NCBI RefSeq assembly: GCF_027925025.1
Contig: NZ_AP027058.1
Location: 1,922,001-1,986,000 of the forward strand
Direction of reading: 5' to 3'
Source of the DNA: Limnohabitans sp. MORI2
Lineage (GTDB): Bacteria > Pseudomonadota > Gammaproteobacteria > Burkholderiales > Burkholderiaceae_C
DNA length: 64,000 nucleotides
Shown here: positions 35,736-44,234 of the stretch, piece after piece
Numbering within the stretch: position 1 is the first letter of the stretch
Layout: each line of letters begins with the position of its first letter
Notes under the pieces: model-generated
What the model was told of the DNA's origin: nothing
Database searches by the model: none
What the model saw: only the letters and a program-made list of their open reading frames with translations
Program-made: the position numbers and the translations under genes

Positions 35736-36719
35736 TTAACGAGCGGCTTGCACCACGCGTGTCACGAAGTCACCGATGGGGCCAGAGGTCCACTTGGTGT
35801 AGACAGAGGCAGATGCGTCCACAAACGCTTTGCGGTCGATGGTGTCAATCTGCACGCCTTTGCCTTTGAGGTCGGCTACCAATTTGTCGTCCACTTCTTT
35901 GTTCAAGCGGCGTTGCAATTGGGTGGCTTCAGCCGCAGCTTCAGTCACCACTTTTTGGTCAGCAGGTGTCATGCGGTCCCAAGTGCGCTTGCTCATCAAG
36001 AACGGGGTGGATTCGTACTTGTGGCCTGACAACGAGATGTACTTTTGCACTTCGTACAGTTTGGCGGACGCGATGTTGGTCAGTGGGTTTTCTTGGCCAT
36101 CGACCACGCCTTGTTGCAAGGCGACATACAACTCAGAGAACTTGATTTGTTGTGCATCGGCACCCATGGCTTGCATGATGTCCACAGTCACAGCGTCTGG
36201 TGGTGTGCGCATCTTCAGGCCCTTCATGTCGGCTGGCGACTTGATGGGGCGCTTGCTGTTGGACATTTGGCGAATGCCGTTGTCCCACAAGCCCAACAAC
36301 ACCATGCCTTTAGCAGCGGTCTTGTCACCCAACTCTTTGCCGATGGGGCCGTCCATCACTTCCCACGCTTTTTGCACGTTGCCAAACAAGAAAGGCATGC
36401 CCAAGGCAGCGTACTCAGGCACCACCGACGACACAGCGCCTTGGCTGTTGGCCGAGAAGTCCAGCGTGCCAGAACGCAAGGCTGTCACCATCGCAGCGTC
36501 ATCGCCCAACTGGGCTGAGTGCGCCACTTGAATTTCAACGCGGCCATTGGTTTTGGCTTTGACGGTTTCGGCAAACTTCACAGCGGCCACGTGGCGAGGG
36601 TTGTCAGGTGGATTGCCGTGGGCCATGGTCAGCTTGACGGTTTGAGCCGATGCAAAGCCGGTGACGGCGAGCAAAGCTGTGGCCAATACGGTACGACGGA
36701 TGAAAGATACGTGTTTCAT
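35736..36719 (-). CDS. dctP: TRAP transporter substrate-binding protein
   Basis: A 327-residue DctP-family receptor with a signal peptide (TVLATALLAVTGFASA). Family signatures: LTMAHGNPPDNPRHVAA, MPFLFGNVQKAWEV, and the substrate-arginine segment LKMRTPPDAVTVDIMQAMGA near 165-185 and QGVVDGQENPLTNI near 207. The arginine in KMRTPP usually binds a carboxylate, so an organic acid or sugar acid is the likely cargo. The gene is second in the SDR-dctPQM-transketolase operon. Confidence 0.93.
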   Translation of the reverse strand: MKHVSFIRRTVLATALLAVTGFASAQTVKLTMAHGNPPDNPRHVAAVKFAETVKAKTNGRVEIQVAHSAQLGDDAAMVTALRSGTLDFSANSQGAVSSVVPEYAALGMPFLFGNVQKAWEVMDGPIGKELGDKTAAKGMVLLGLWDNGIRQMSNSKRPIKSPADMKGLKMRTPPDAVTVDIMQAMGADAQQIKFSELYVALQQGVVDGQENPLTNIASAKLYEVQKYISLSGHKYESTPFLMSKRTWDRMTPADQKVVTEAAAEATQLQRRLNKEVDDKLVADLKGKGVQIDTIDRKAFVDASASVYTKWTSGPIGDFVTRVVQAAR

Positions 36720-36767
36720 GGATTTGTCTCCTGATGTTTTTGAAGTGGTTGACTGACGAGGGAAAAC

Positions 36768-37517
36768 TTAGTGAATCAACATGCCACCGTTCACGTCGAG
36801 CGTGACGCCGGTGCAGTACTTGGACAAGTCGCTGGCGAGGAACACCACGCAACCTGCGACGTCATTGGGTTCGCCAATGCGTGCGAGTGGGATGCCGTCC
36901 AAAATGCCTTGGCGCTTATCTTCGGGAATCTTGCCCTTGTTGATGTCGGTGGCGATGAGACCAGGTGTCACGCAATTGACGCGGATGTTGTTGCCGCCGT
37001 ACTCGCGAGCCATGGCGCGGGCCAGACCGAGCACACCTGCTTTGGCTGCCGAGTAGTGAGGGCCACCTAAAATGCCACCGCCACGTTGGGCAGACACGGA
37101 AGAAATACACACGATGGAGCCGCTGTTTTGCGCAATCATCAAAGGCAACACGGCTTGTGAGGCGTAGAGCGTGCCACGCAGGCTCACGTCCATGATGCGG
37201 TCGTAGTCGCTGCCTGTGATGTCCAAGAACTTCACGGGTTGGGTGATACCGGCGTTGTTGACCAAGATGTCCACGCGACCGTACTTGGCTTTGATTTGCG
37301 CCACGGCTGCTTCGCAAGATGCTTTGTCAGTCACGTTGGCCACCAGCCCCAGATGCTCAGCACCAAGTTGGGTGGCGGCGGCTTGAGGGTTGGCCACTTC
37401 CAAATCGAGAATGACGATCTTGGCACCTTGTGCCGCCATCATGCGGGCGGTGGCAAAACCCAAACCGTTTAAACCTGCACCGCCAGTGATGACGGCGACT
37501 TTGTCTTTGAGCAGCAT
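36768..37517 (-). CDS. SDR-family NAD(P)-dependent oxidoreductase
   Basis: A 249-residue classical short-chain dehydrogenase. It has a cofactor motif (TGGAGLNGLGFATARMMA), NNAG near 88, catalytic Ser in CISSVSAQRGG and YSAAK (Tyr/Lys), and ends in DVNGGMLIH. An aspartate after strand 2 (ILDLE) favours NAD. It probably oxidises a hydroxyl group of the compound brought in by the TRAP system. I use the ATG at 37517, which follows AGGAGAC; upstream codons lie in the promoter region. It is the first gene of the operon. Confidence 0.88.
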   Translation of the reverse strand: MLLKDKVAVITGGAGLNGLGFATARMMAAQGAKIVILDLEVANPQAAATQLGAEHLGLVANVTDKASCEAAVAQIKAKYGRVDILVNNAGITQPVKFLDITGSDYDRIMDVSLRGTLYASQAVLPLMIAQNSGSIVCISSVSAQRGGGILGGPHYSAAKAGVLGLARAMAREYGGNNIRVNCVTPGLIATDINKGKIPEDKRQGILDGIPLARIGEPNDVAGCVVFLASDLSKYCTGVTLDVNGGMLIH

Positions 37518-37533
37518 GCGTGTCTCCTTTTGA

Positions 37534-37545
37534 TTGCACTGCGTT
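37534..37545. promoter_or_regulatory. Half-site TTGCACTGCGTT in the SDR/lysR control region
   Basis: TTGCACTGC here is repeated in the dyad at 37625-37637, about 90 bp away, between the divergent SDR and lysR genes. Two copies fit a LysR regulator that binds both promoters. Confidence 0.4.
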
Positions 37546-37624
37546 GATCGAGTGGCGTGATTGTTGGCAGGCTTTTGCATGAAGACAAACGATATAAACT
37601 CACCAGCAATTCAATTTAATTCAT

Positions 37625-37637
37625 GTTGCACTGCAAC
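37625..37637. promoter_or_regulatory. Dyad GTTGC-ACT-GCAAC in front of lysR
   Basis: A perfect 5-bp inverted repeat around ACT, 20 bp before the lysR ATG and sharing TTGCACTGC with the site at 37534. It is likely the autoregulatory site of this LysR protein. Confidence 0.5.
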
Positions 37638-37657
37638 AATTGAACGGATTTCAAGCC

Positions 37658-38542
37658 ATGATCCCGCCACTAGCCGCCCTACAAGCCTTTGAAACCATCG
37701 CCCGCCGCAAGAGCTTTGCGCTGGCGGCCGAGGAGCTGCACCTCACCCCTTCAGCCGTCAGCCACCAAGTGGCCAAGCTCGAAGGCCTGCTGCATGTGCG
37801 TTTGTTTGAGCGTTCGGCCCGAGGCGTGGAAATGACCCCTGCTGGTCAGCAATACCTGCAACGTGTGGCCAGCGCCTTGGGCGCCATCAACACCGCCACC
37901 GAAGACTTGCGACACGGCGTGCAAGACACCTTGTATGTGCACAGCAGCCCCAGCTTTGCCAGCCTGTGGCTGATGCCGCGCATTGCGCGCTTTGGCGAAC
38001 GCCACCCCAACATTTCCCTCATGCTGTCGGCATCGCATGTGCACTCGGACTTTCAGTTGGGGCAAATGGACATCGATATCCGTTACGGCATGCCCAACTG
38101 GCCCAACCTCGAAGTGGAGCCTATCTTCACCGAGCGCATCATGCCGCTGGCCAGCCCAGAGTTCATTCGCACCCATGCTTTGCATGAACCTGCCGATTTG
38201 CTGCGTGTGCCGCTCATTCAATCGAGTGTGAACTTGGTGCAATGGCCTGAGTGGTTTGCTCGTTTCGGCGGCGATGTGCGCCCAGAACGCATGGGCCTGC
38301 GCTTCGACCGCGCCATGATGAGCCTCGATGCTGCCGTGCAAAAACTCGGCGTGGCGCTGGAGAGCGCCAGCATCGGCCAATCGCTCATCAGCAGCGGCAA
38401 ACTTCAAGCTGTGTTTGGCGACAAGCTCAGCATGGAAGCCCAAGCCCACTTCATGGTCTACCCCGCACGCCACGCTTCGCGGCCTGAGGTGAAGAGTTTT
38501 GTGGAGTGGTTGAGAGAAGAAGCATCACCGACCAAAGGTTGA
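37658..38542 (+). CDS. LysR-type regulator (GcvA-like) of the TRAP/transketolase module
   Basis: A 294-residue LysR regulator with N-terminal HTH (LAALQAFETIARRKSFALAA, then HLTPSAVSHQVAKLE) and a C-terminal substrate domain of GcvA type (YVHSSPSFASLWLMPRIARF). It is divergent from the SDR-dctPQM-tkt operon and upstream of the full-length transketolase gene on its own strand, so it probably controls both. I use the ATG at 37658; a TTG upstream is less likely. Confidence 0.92.
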   Translation: MIPPLAALQAFETIARRKSFALAAEELHLTPSAVSHQVAKLEGLLHVRLFERSARGVEMTPAGQQYLQRVASALGAINTATEDLRHGVQDTLYVHSSPSFASLWLMPRIARFGERHPNISLMLSASHVHSDFQLGQMDIDIRYGMPNWPNLEVEPIFTERIMPLASPEFIRTHALHEPADLLRVPLIQSSVNLVQWPEWFARFGGDVRPERMGLRFDRAMMSLDAAVQKLGVALESASIGQSLISSGKLQAVFGDKLSMEAQAHFMVYPARHASRPEVKSFVEWLREEASPTKG

Positions 38543-38611
38543 ATTAAGTTCATTCAAACCTGAATATTCATCGCTTGCGTTCATGTATGCGGATGGGAAA
38601 AATCCACCGCC

Positions 38612-40612
38612 ATGACGCACACACACCCACAACAAGCTCTGGCGCACGCCATCCGTTTTCTCTCGATTGACGCCATCGTCAAAGCCCAAGAAGGCCACCA
38701 AGGTGTGCCGCTGGGCATGGCCGAAATTGCCACCGCGCTGTACACCCGTCACCTGAAGTACCACCCACAAGACGCCGGTTGGTTTGACCGCGACCGTGTG
38801 GTGTTGTCCAACGGACATGGCTCTATGCTGCTGTATTCGCTGTTGCACCTGACCGGCTACCCCGCTTTTCCGATTGAAGAAATCAAGCGCTTTCGCGTGT
38901 TGGGCTCGGTGTGCGAAGGCCACCCCGAGCGCCCCCACGGCGCAGCACACGTTGCAGCCAACGGCATTGAAGTGACCACCGGCCCACTGGGTCAAGGCAT
39001 TGCCAACGCCTTTGGTATGGCGGTGGCCGAGGCTTACTTGAACGCCCGCTTTGGCAACGACCTAGTCAACCACTTCACCTATGCGTTTGTGGGCGACGGT
39101 TGCCTGCAAGAAGGTGTGGGCCAAGAAATGATTTCACTGGCCGGTCATTTGCAACTGAGCAAGCTCATCTTGCTGTGGGATGACAACCTCATCACCGACG
39201 ACGGCAGCACCGACTTGTCCATCAGCGAGAACGTGTCAGAGCGCTTTCGCATCGCAGGCTGGCATGTGATTGAGCTCGACGGCCACGACATTGAAGCGGT
39301 GTCTGCCGCGCTGGACGCTGCACGCCAAGACCCACGCCCGTCCATGCTGGCGTGCCGCACGGTGATTGCCAAAGGCATTGCGCGCCTACAAGGCCAACGC
39401 GGCGGGCACAGTGGTCGCTTGTTTGAAGAAGATGCACAAGCGGCACGCGAACTGTTGGGGTGGAAGCACGGCCCGTTTGAAATTCCTGCGGACGTGCAGC
39501 AAGCATGGCGCTCTGCAGGCCAACGCAGCGCTGGCGACTACCAAGCCTGGCAAGCCCGCGTGGCCGCCCTGCCCGCTGCCGAACGTGCTGAGTTTGAACG
39601 CGTGATGCGCGGCGAATTGCCTGCCAACTGGCAACAGGTGTTGCACGACTACAAACACAAAGCACAGAGTGCACCACCCGCGCCAAGCGGCATCTTCATC
39701 TCCGCTGAAATCAACGACCTGCTCACCCACATGTTGCCCGAGCGCATGGTGGGCTGTGCCGACCTCGAAGCGCCCACCAGCCACAAGCGCGGCTTGACCG
39801 CTTTCAGCGCGCACGACCGCGCAGGCTCGTATGTGCACTGCGGCGTGCGCGAGCATGTGATGGGCTCGATGGCCAACGGCATGGCGGCACACGGCGGCAT
39901 CATTCCCCTGTCGGTCACCTACCTCGCGTTTGCCGACTACGAACGCCCTGCCATGCGCATGGCCGCGCTTATGGGCTTGCCTGTGAAGTTTGTGTTCAGT
40001 CACGACTCGATTGGCATTGGCCGCAATGGCCCAACACACCAACCGGTGGAAATCATCGCTTCGCTGCGTGCCATGCCCAATATGTGGGTCATGCGTCCGG
40101 CTGATGCAGTGGAAGCGGCCGAGTGCTGGGAGCTGGCATTGGCACACCAAGACGGGCCTGTGAGCATGGTGTTTGCACGCCAATCATTGCCCTTGGTGCG
40201 TCACACACACACCACCGACAACCTCACAAGCCGAGGCGCGTATGTGCTGCACGAAGCAGCGTGTGGCCCACGCCAAGTGACTTTGCTGGCCACAGGCTCT
40301 GAAGTGTTGCTGGCCGTGCAAGCGCGCGAACAGCTGGAAGCGCAAGGCGTGGGCACGGCCGTGGTATCCATGCCCTGCTGGGAGTTGTTCAACGTGCAAG
40401 ACGCCGCCTACAAGCGCAGTGTGTTGGGCGACGTTGTGCGCATAGGTGTAGAAGCTGCAGTGCGCCAAGGTTGGGATGCTTACCTTGGCATCGACGGCGG
40501 CTTTGTGGGCATGACTGGCTTTGGCGCTTCGGGCCCCGCAGATGAGTTGTACAAACTCTTCAACATCACGCCTGAAGCGGTGGTGGCTGAAGCTCGCCGC
40601 TTGTTGGCATGA
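38612..40612 (+). CDS. Full-length transketolase
   Basis: A 666-residue transketolase: TPP-binding domain (NGHGSMLLYSLLHLTGY, GDGCLQEGVGQEM, the catalytic-loop GHSG near residue 270), pyrimidine domain (HCGVREHVMGSMANGMAAHGG with the catalytic glutamate) and C-terminal domain ending near 666. Length matches TktA (about 660). Some phosphate-binding sequences differ from the housekeeping form, so substrate preference is open. It is the second transketolase in 8 kb. It lies between a LysR gene and a hydroxyacid dehydrogenase gene on the same strand. Confidence 0.92.
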   Translation: MTHTHPQQALAHAIRFLSIDAIVKAQEGHQGVPLGMAEIATALYTRHLKYHPQDAGWFDRDRVVLSNGHGSMLLYSLLHLTGYPAFPIEEIKRFRVLGSVCEGHPERPHGAAHVAANGIEVTTGPLGQGIANAFGMAVAEAYLNARFGNDLVNHFTYAFVGDGCLQEGVGQEMISLAGHLQLSKLILLWDDNLITDDGSTDLSISENVSERFRIAGWHVIELDGHDIEAVSAALDAARQDPRPSMLACRTVIAKGIARLQGQRGGHSGRLFEEDAQAARELLGWKHGPFEIPADVQQAWRSAGQRSAGDYQAWQARVAALPAAERAEFERVMRGELPANWQQVLHDYKHKAQSAPPAPSGIFISAEINDLLTHMLPERMVGCADLEAPTSHKRGLTAFSAHDRAGSYVHCGVREHVMGSMANGMAAHGGIIPLSVTYLAFADYERPAMRMAALMGLPVKFVFSHDSIGIGRNGPTHQPVEIIASLRAMPNMWVMRPADAVEAAECWELALAHQDGPVSMVFARQSLPLVRHTHTTDNLTSRGAYVLHEAACGPRQVTLLATGSEVLLAVQAREQLEAQGVGTAVVSMPCWELFNVQDAAYKRSVLGDVVRIGVEAAVRQGWDAYLGIDGGFVGMTGFGASGPADELYKLFNITPEAVVAEARRLLA

Positions 40613-40678
40613 GGTTGGTTCACCTGACATTCGACGCCTGCCCTTGCACACACACCTTTTGTTGAGAAATTGCCAGCC

Positions 40679-41641
40679 ATGAAAATCGTTTTCCTCGACC
40701 GCGACACCATTTCGCCCTACACCACCTTACGTGCCCCGTCATTCGCACACGAGTGGGTGCAACACAACCGCACCAGCGCTGATCAAGCAGCGGCGCGCAT
40801 TGCAGATGCCGACATCGTCATCGTCAACAAGGTCAAGCTGCCGGCTGAAGTTTTGGCTCAAGCCCCAAAGCTCAAACTGATTGCTGTGGCCGCTACAGGC
40901 ACCGACAACATTGACCTGCAAGCCTGCCAACAACGCGGCATCGTGGTGAGCAATGTGCGCAACTACGCCAAGCACACCGTGCCCGAACACACCTTTGCGC
41001 TCATCTTCGCGTTGCGCCGCAGCATCTGCGCGTACCGCGATGCGGTGAAGACTGGGCGCTGGCAAGAGGCTGCACAGTTTTGCTTTTTCGATTACCCCAT
41101 TCGTGACCTCGCAGGCTCAACGCTCGGCGTGATTGGTGACGGCGTGTTGGGCCAATCGGTGGCTGCCATTGGCCGCGCCTTGGGCATGCGCGTGCTGTTC
41201 TCGGCGCACAAAGGTCGCACAGGCCAAGGCAGCCTGTACACCCCATTTGAAGAAGTGCTGAAGCAGTCCGACATCCTCACCCTGCACTGCCCGCTCAACA
41301 CCAACACACGCCACATGATTGGTGCAGCAGAGTTTGCACAGATGGCGCGCAAGCCCTTGCTCATCAACACCGGACGCGGTGGCTTGGTAGACGAAGCCGC
41401 TGTCGGCCCCGCGCTGCAAGCCGGCCACATTGCAGGTGCAGCGTTTGATGTAACCAGCGTGGAGCCACCGCCCGCAGACCATCCATTCATGGCATTGCTG
41501 GACCGCCCCGACTTCATCCTCACCCCGCACGTGGCATGGGCGAGTGCTGAGGCCATTCAGGCCTTGGCCGATCAGCTCATCGACAACGTGGAAGCGTTTG
41601 TGCGCGGGGTGCCGGTGAATCAGGTGTTGCCAAAAGCCTAA
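40679..41641 (+). CDS. D-isomer-specific 2-hydroxyacid dehydrogenase (hydroxypyruvate/glyoxylate reductase-like)
   Basis: A 320-residue NAD(P)H-dependent dehydrogenase. The dinucleotide motif reads GVIGDGVLGQSVA; the catalytic residues appear as Arg in NTGRGGLVDEAAV, Glu in DVTSVEPPPADHP and His in ILTPHVAWAS. Relatives reduce hydroxypyruvate or glyoxylate to glycerate or glycolate. D-glycerate would be phosphorylated by the glycerate kinase at 31 kb. I use the ATG at 40679; a TTG at 40670 is also in frame. Confidence 0.9.
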   Translation: MKIVFLDRDTISPYTTLRAPSFAHEWVQHNRTSADQAAARIADADIVIVNKVKLPAEVLAQAPKLKLIAVAATGTDNIDLQACQQRGIVVSNVRNYAKHTVPEHTFALIFALRRSICAYRDAVKTGRWQEAAQFCFFDYPIRDLAGSTLGVIGDGVLGQSVAAIGRALGMRVLFSAHKGRTGQGSLYTPFEEVLKQSDILTLHCPLNTNTRHMIGAAEFAQMARKPLLINTGRGGLVDEAAVGPALQAGHIAGAAFDVTSVEPPPADHPFMALLDRPDFILTPHVAWASAEAIQALADQLIDNVEAFVRGVPVNQVLPKA

Positions 41642-41744
41642 AATCACAGCACTGCAAAAGCCCGGGATGCGCGGCAACGTGGTGCTCGCCCAAACCAAGG
41701 GGACTCGGCCACGACTTGTTTGATTGTTTTTGAAGGACAAGTCC
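41642..41744. other. Spacer before the oxoguanine-deaminase gene
   Basis: A 103-bp spacer with an AAGGA ribosome site 7 bases before the ATG at 41745. No GTATAC operator or hairpin terminator is seen. Confidence 0.4.
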
Positions 41745-43148
41745 ATGACCACCTTGCTCATCCACCGCGCCCGCTGCATCGCCACACAAGACGATGCCAA
41801 CACCGAACTCAAAGACGCTTCGCTGCTGCTACGTGATGGTCGTATCGATCGCATCATTCCTGCCAACGAAAACATCGACGAGCTTTTGAAGCAAGTCGAC
41901 GAAGTGATTGACGCACGCCGCCACGTGGTGGTGCCTGGCCTGATCAACACGCACCATCACATGGTGCAAAGCCTCACGCGTGCCGTGCCGCAGGTGCAAA
42001 ACGCAGAGCTGTTCAGCTGGCTGCAAGGGCTGTACCCCATTTGGGCGGGGCTCACACCCGAGATGGTGTTGGTGTCTAACCAGGTGGCGATGGCCGAGCT
42101 GCTGCTGAGTGGCTGCACCACCAGCAGCGACCACCTGTACATCTACCCCAACGGCGTGCGACTGGACGACAGCATCGAAGCCGCGCACACGATCGGTATG
42201 CGCTTCACGGCCACTCGCGGCAGCATGAGCGTGGGCGAAAGCCAAGGCGGCCTGCCGCCCGACCGCGTGGTGGAAAAAGAAGCCTTCATCCTCAAAGAAA
42301 CGCAACGCCTGATTGAGACGTATCACGACGCCAGCTTTGGCGCGATGACCCACGTGGCTGTGGCCCCTTGCTCGCCCTTTAGCGTGAGCCAAGACCTCAT
42401 GCGCGAAGCTGCCAAACTGGCCCGCGCGCACAAGGTGCGCCTGCACACGCACTTGGCCGAGAACGACCACGACATTGCGTACACGAAAGAAAAATTCAAC
42501 TGCACCCCCGCGCAATACGCCGAAGACTTAGGCTGGGTTGGCAATGACGTGTGGCACGCCCACTGCGTGAAGCTGGACGATGAAGGCACGTATTTGTTTG
42601 CACGCACACGCACCGGCATTGCCCACTGCCCGTGCAGCAATATGCGATTGGCGAGCGGCATCCTGCCCCTGCGCAAAATGCTAGACGCCGGGGTGCCGAT
42701 TGGTTTGGGCGTCGACGGCAGCGCTAGCAACGATGCGGCGCACCTGCTGAACGAAGCACGCCAAGCCATGCTGCTGGCACGCGTGGGCCGAGCACTGGAC
42801 GACTTTGGTTGCGACCACGGCCCTGCCGAGATGACTCCGCGCGACGCCCTGCGCCTAGCCACACGCGGCGGCGCTGAAGTGCTGGGCCGCGCCCACGAGC
42901 TGGGGCAAATCAAAGAGGGCTATTGCGCCGACATCGCCATGTTCCGCACCGACACCCTCAGCATGGCCGGTGGCGCCGTGCACGACCCCGTGGGAGCGCT
43001 GCTGCTGTGCGCCAGCGACAACGCAGACTACACCATCGTCAATGGGCGTGTGGTGGTGCGCCAAGGTGAGATTGCCACGGTGGACATGGGGCCGTTGATT
43101 GAGACGCATAACCAGCTGGCGTTGCAATTGGCGTTGGGGGCAAAGTAA
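41745..43148 (+). CDS. 8-oxoguanine deaminase-type amidohydrolase
   Basis: A 467-residue amidohydrolase-superfamily deaminase. Metal ligands are in GLINTHHHMVQSL (near 70), HTHLAEN (near 240), HAHCVKL (near 275) and GVDGSASND (near 330). The close relatives are 8-oxoguanine deaminase and AtzB/TrzN-like s-triazine hydrolases; in a window full of purine-breakdown genes 8-oxoguanine to urate is the best guess. It would feed PuuD directly. The ATG at 41745 follows AAGGA; the longer start at 41724 lacks one. Confidence 0.88.
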   Translation: MTTLLIHRARCIATQDDANTELKDASLLLRDGRIDRIIPANENIDELLKQVDEVIDARRHVVVPGLINTHHHMVQSLTRAVPQVQNAELFSWLQGLYPIWAGLTPEMVLVSNQVAMAELLLSGCTTSSDHLYIYPNGVRLDDSIEAAHTIGMRFTATRGSMSVGESQGGLPPDRVVEKEAFILKETQRLIETYHDASFGAMTHVAVAPCSPFSVSQDLMREAAKLARAHKVRLHTHLAENDHDIAYTKEKFNCTPAQYAEDLGWVGNDVWHAHCVKLDDEGTYLFARTRTGIAHCPCSNMRLASGILPLRKMLDAGVPIGLGVDGSASNDAAHLLNEARQAMLLARVGRALDDFGCDHGPAEMTPRDALRLATRGGAEVLGRAHELGQIKEGYCADIAMFRTDTLSMAGGAVHDPVGALLLCASDNADYTIVNGRVVVRQGEIATVDMGPLIETHNQLALQLALGAK

Positions 43149-43151
43149 AGA

Positions 43152-43439
43152 TCAGTGCGCTTGTGGATAGGCGTGTATTTCAACGCCCAAAGCACGCAAT
43201 ACTTTAAGCACCGTGTCAAAGCGCGGCTTAGCGCCTACCGCAAAGGCTTTGTACAAACTCTCGCGCCCCAAGCCCGTGTCCCGCGCTATCTGTGCCATGC
43301 CTCTGGCTTTGGCCACGTCGCCAATGGCAGAGAGCAACAAGTCAGTGTCACCGCTAGCTAAAGCTTGGTTCAGGTACTCGGCGATCATCTCCTCGCTATC
43401 GAGGTAACTGGCTGCGTCGAATTCTGTTGTCTTACCCAT
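43152..43439 (-). CDS. Antitoxin of a type II toxin-antitoxin pair (HigA-like)
   Basis: A 95-residue protein starting MGKTTEFDAASYLDSEEMI, with a helix-turn-helix (AQIARDTGLGRESLYKAF) and VLRALGVEIH at the end, as in the probable addiction module antidote family. It would bind and silence the toxin made from the adjacent gene, and bind the shared promoter. Its ATG overlaps the toxin stop by 8 bp. A longer reading (to 43595) runs inside the toxin gene and is unlikely. Confidence 0.88.
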   Translation of the reverse strand: MGKTTEFDAASYLDSEEMIAEYLNQALASGDTDLLLSAIGDVAKARGMAQIARDTGLGRESLYKAFAVGAKPRFDTVLKVLRALGVEIHAYPQAH

Positions 43440-43746
43440 GCGTATGCTCCTTGGCCAATTGTTGGGCGCGAACGATGTCTCGCTGCTGTGTTGACTTGTC
43501 GCCGCCCGCGAGCAACAAAATAATCTGATCTCCACGCTTACAAAAATACACGCGATAGCCCGGCCCCAAGTGCCATCGCAGTTCTGATACCCCACCTCCC
43601 ACAGACTTCACATCACCCAAGTGACCCGCTTGCACTTGCTTGAGCCGCAACACAATGGCTGCTTTGGCTTGCAAGTCCTTCAGATTTTTAAGCCAGCGAC
43701 TGAACGCAGATGTTTGCTCTAGGTGGTATCGCTTTATTGTATCCAT
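43432..43746 (-). CDS. Toxin of a type II toxin-antitoxin pair (RelE/HigB-like, Gp49 family)
   Basis: A 104-residue basic protein of the RelE/HigB addiction-module killer family, probably a ribosome-dependent mRNA endonuclease. Recognisable segments: FSRWLKNLKDLQAKAAIVLRL, ELRWHLGPGYRVYF and LLLAGGDKSTQQRDI. The toxin gene precedes the antitoxin gene, the HigBA order. It resembles the toxin at 45287-45616 (GPGYR[VI]Y, GG[DT]K...QQR[DN]I). A GTATC-N6-GATAC dyad covers its start. Confidence 0.9.
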   Translation of the reverse strand: MDTIKRYHLEQTSAFSRWLKNLKDLQAKAAIVLRLKQVQAGHLGDVKSVGGGVSELRWHLGPGYRVYFCKRGDQIILLLAGGDKSTQQRDIVRAQQLAKEHTHG

Positions 43747-43754
43747 TTAGATAC
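43739..43754 (-). promoter_or_regulatory. Dyad operator of the first toxin-antitoxin pair
   Basis: GTATC-CATTTA-GATAC forms a perfect 5-bp inverted repeat over the toxin start codon; a further GGTATC lies at 43725-43730. It is probably the antitoxin-binding site. The second pair has a dyad of the same geometry. Confidence 0.5.
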
Positions 43755-43883
43755 TTCCATGTTTGGCCATGAAAACCTCTCTAGTGCGCTCCATTTTTAG
43801 AAGCCTGACCACTAGAGAGTGAAACGAAAAGTCAAAACTGTTTGCACTCGCCACCACACACGTACACGCCTACACTGGCATGC

Positions 43884-44234
43884 ATGATCCAAGGCCTCGT
43901 CCAACTCTTCATCTTCCAAGCCCTCGGCGAACTCATCTCTAAGTTCGCCCTGCCCTTCATCCCAGGCCCTGTGTTGGGCTTGGTTTTGTTGCTGGCGTAT
44001 CTGAGCGTGCGCGGCCACGTGCCTGCGGCGATTGATTTGGTGGGTGGCAGCGTTCTGCAACACTTGGGGTTGTTGTTCATCCCCGCGTCGGTGGGCGTGG
44101 TGCTTTACTTGCCCGTGTTGCAGGCCAATGCGTGGGCCATCAGCGCGGCGCTGGTGGTGAGCGTGGTGGCCACGGTGGCGGTGACGGCGGGCTTGCTCAA
44201 AGTGTTGGCCAAGAAGGAGCCGACCGATGCGTAA
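43884..44234 (+). CDS. lrgA: LrgA/CidA-family holin-like membrane protein
   Basis: A 116-residue protein with four hydrophobic helices (opening MIQGLVQLFIFQALGELISK, then FIPGPVLGLVLLLAYL, LFIPASVGVVLYLPVL and SAALVVSVVATVAVTAGLL). LrgA/CidA proteins are holin-like and affect murein hydrolase release, cell lysis or small-metabolite export. I use the ATG at 43884; the upstream ATG at 43842 adds an unlikely hydrophilic lead. It overlaps lrgB by 8 bp. Confidence 0.9.
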   Translation: MIQGLVQLFIFQALGELISKFALPFIPGPVLGLVLLLAYLSVRGHVPAAIDLVGGSVLQHLGLLFIPASVGVVLYLPVLQANAWAISAALVVSVVATVAVTAGLLKVLAKKEPTDA

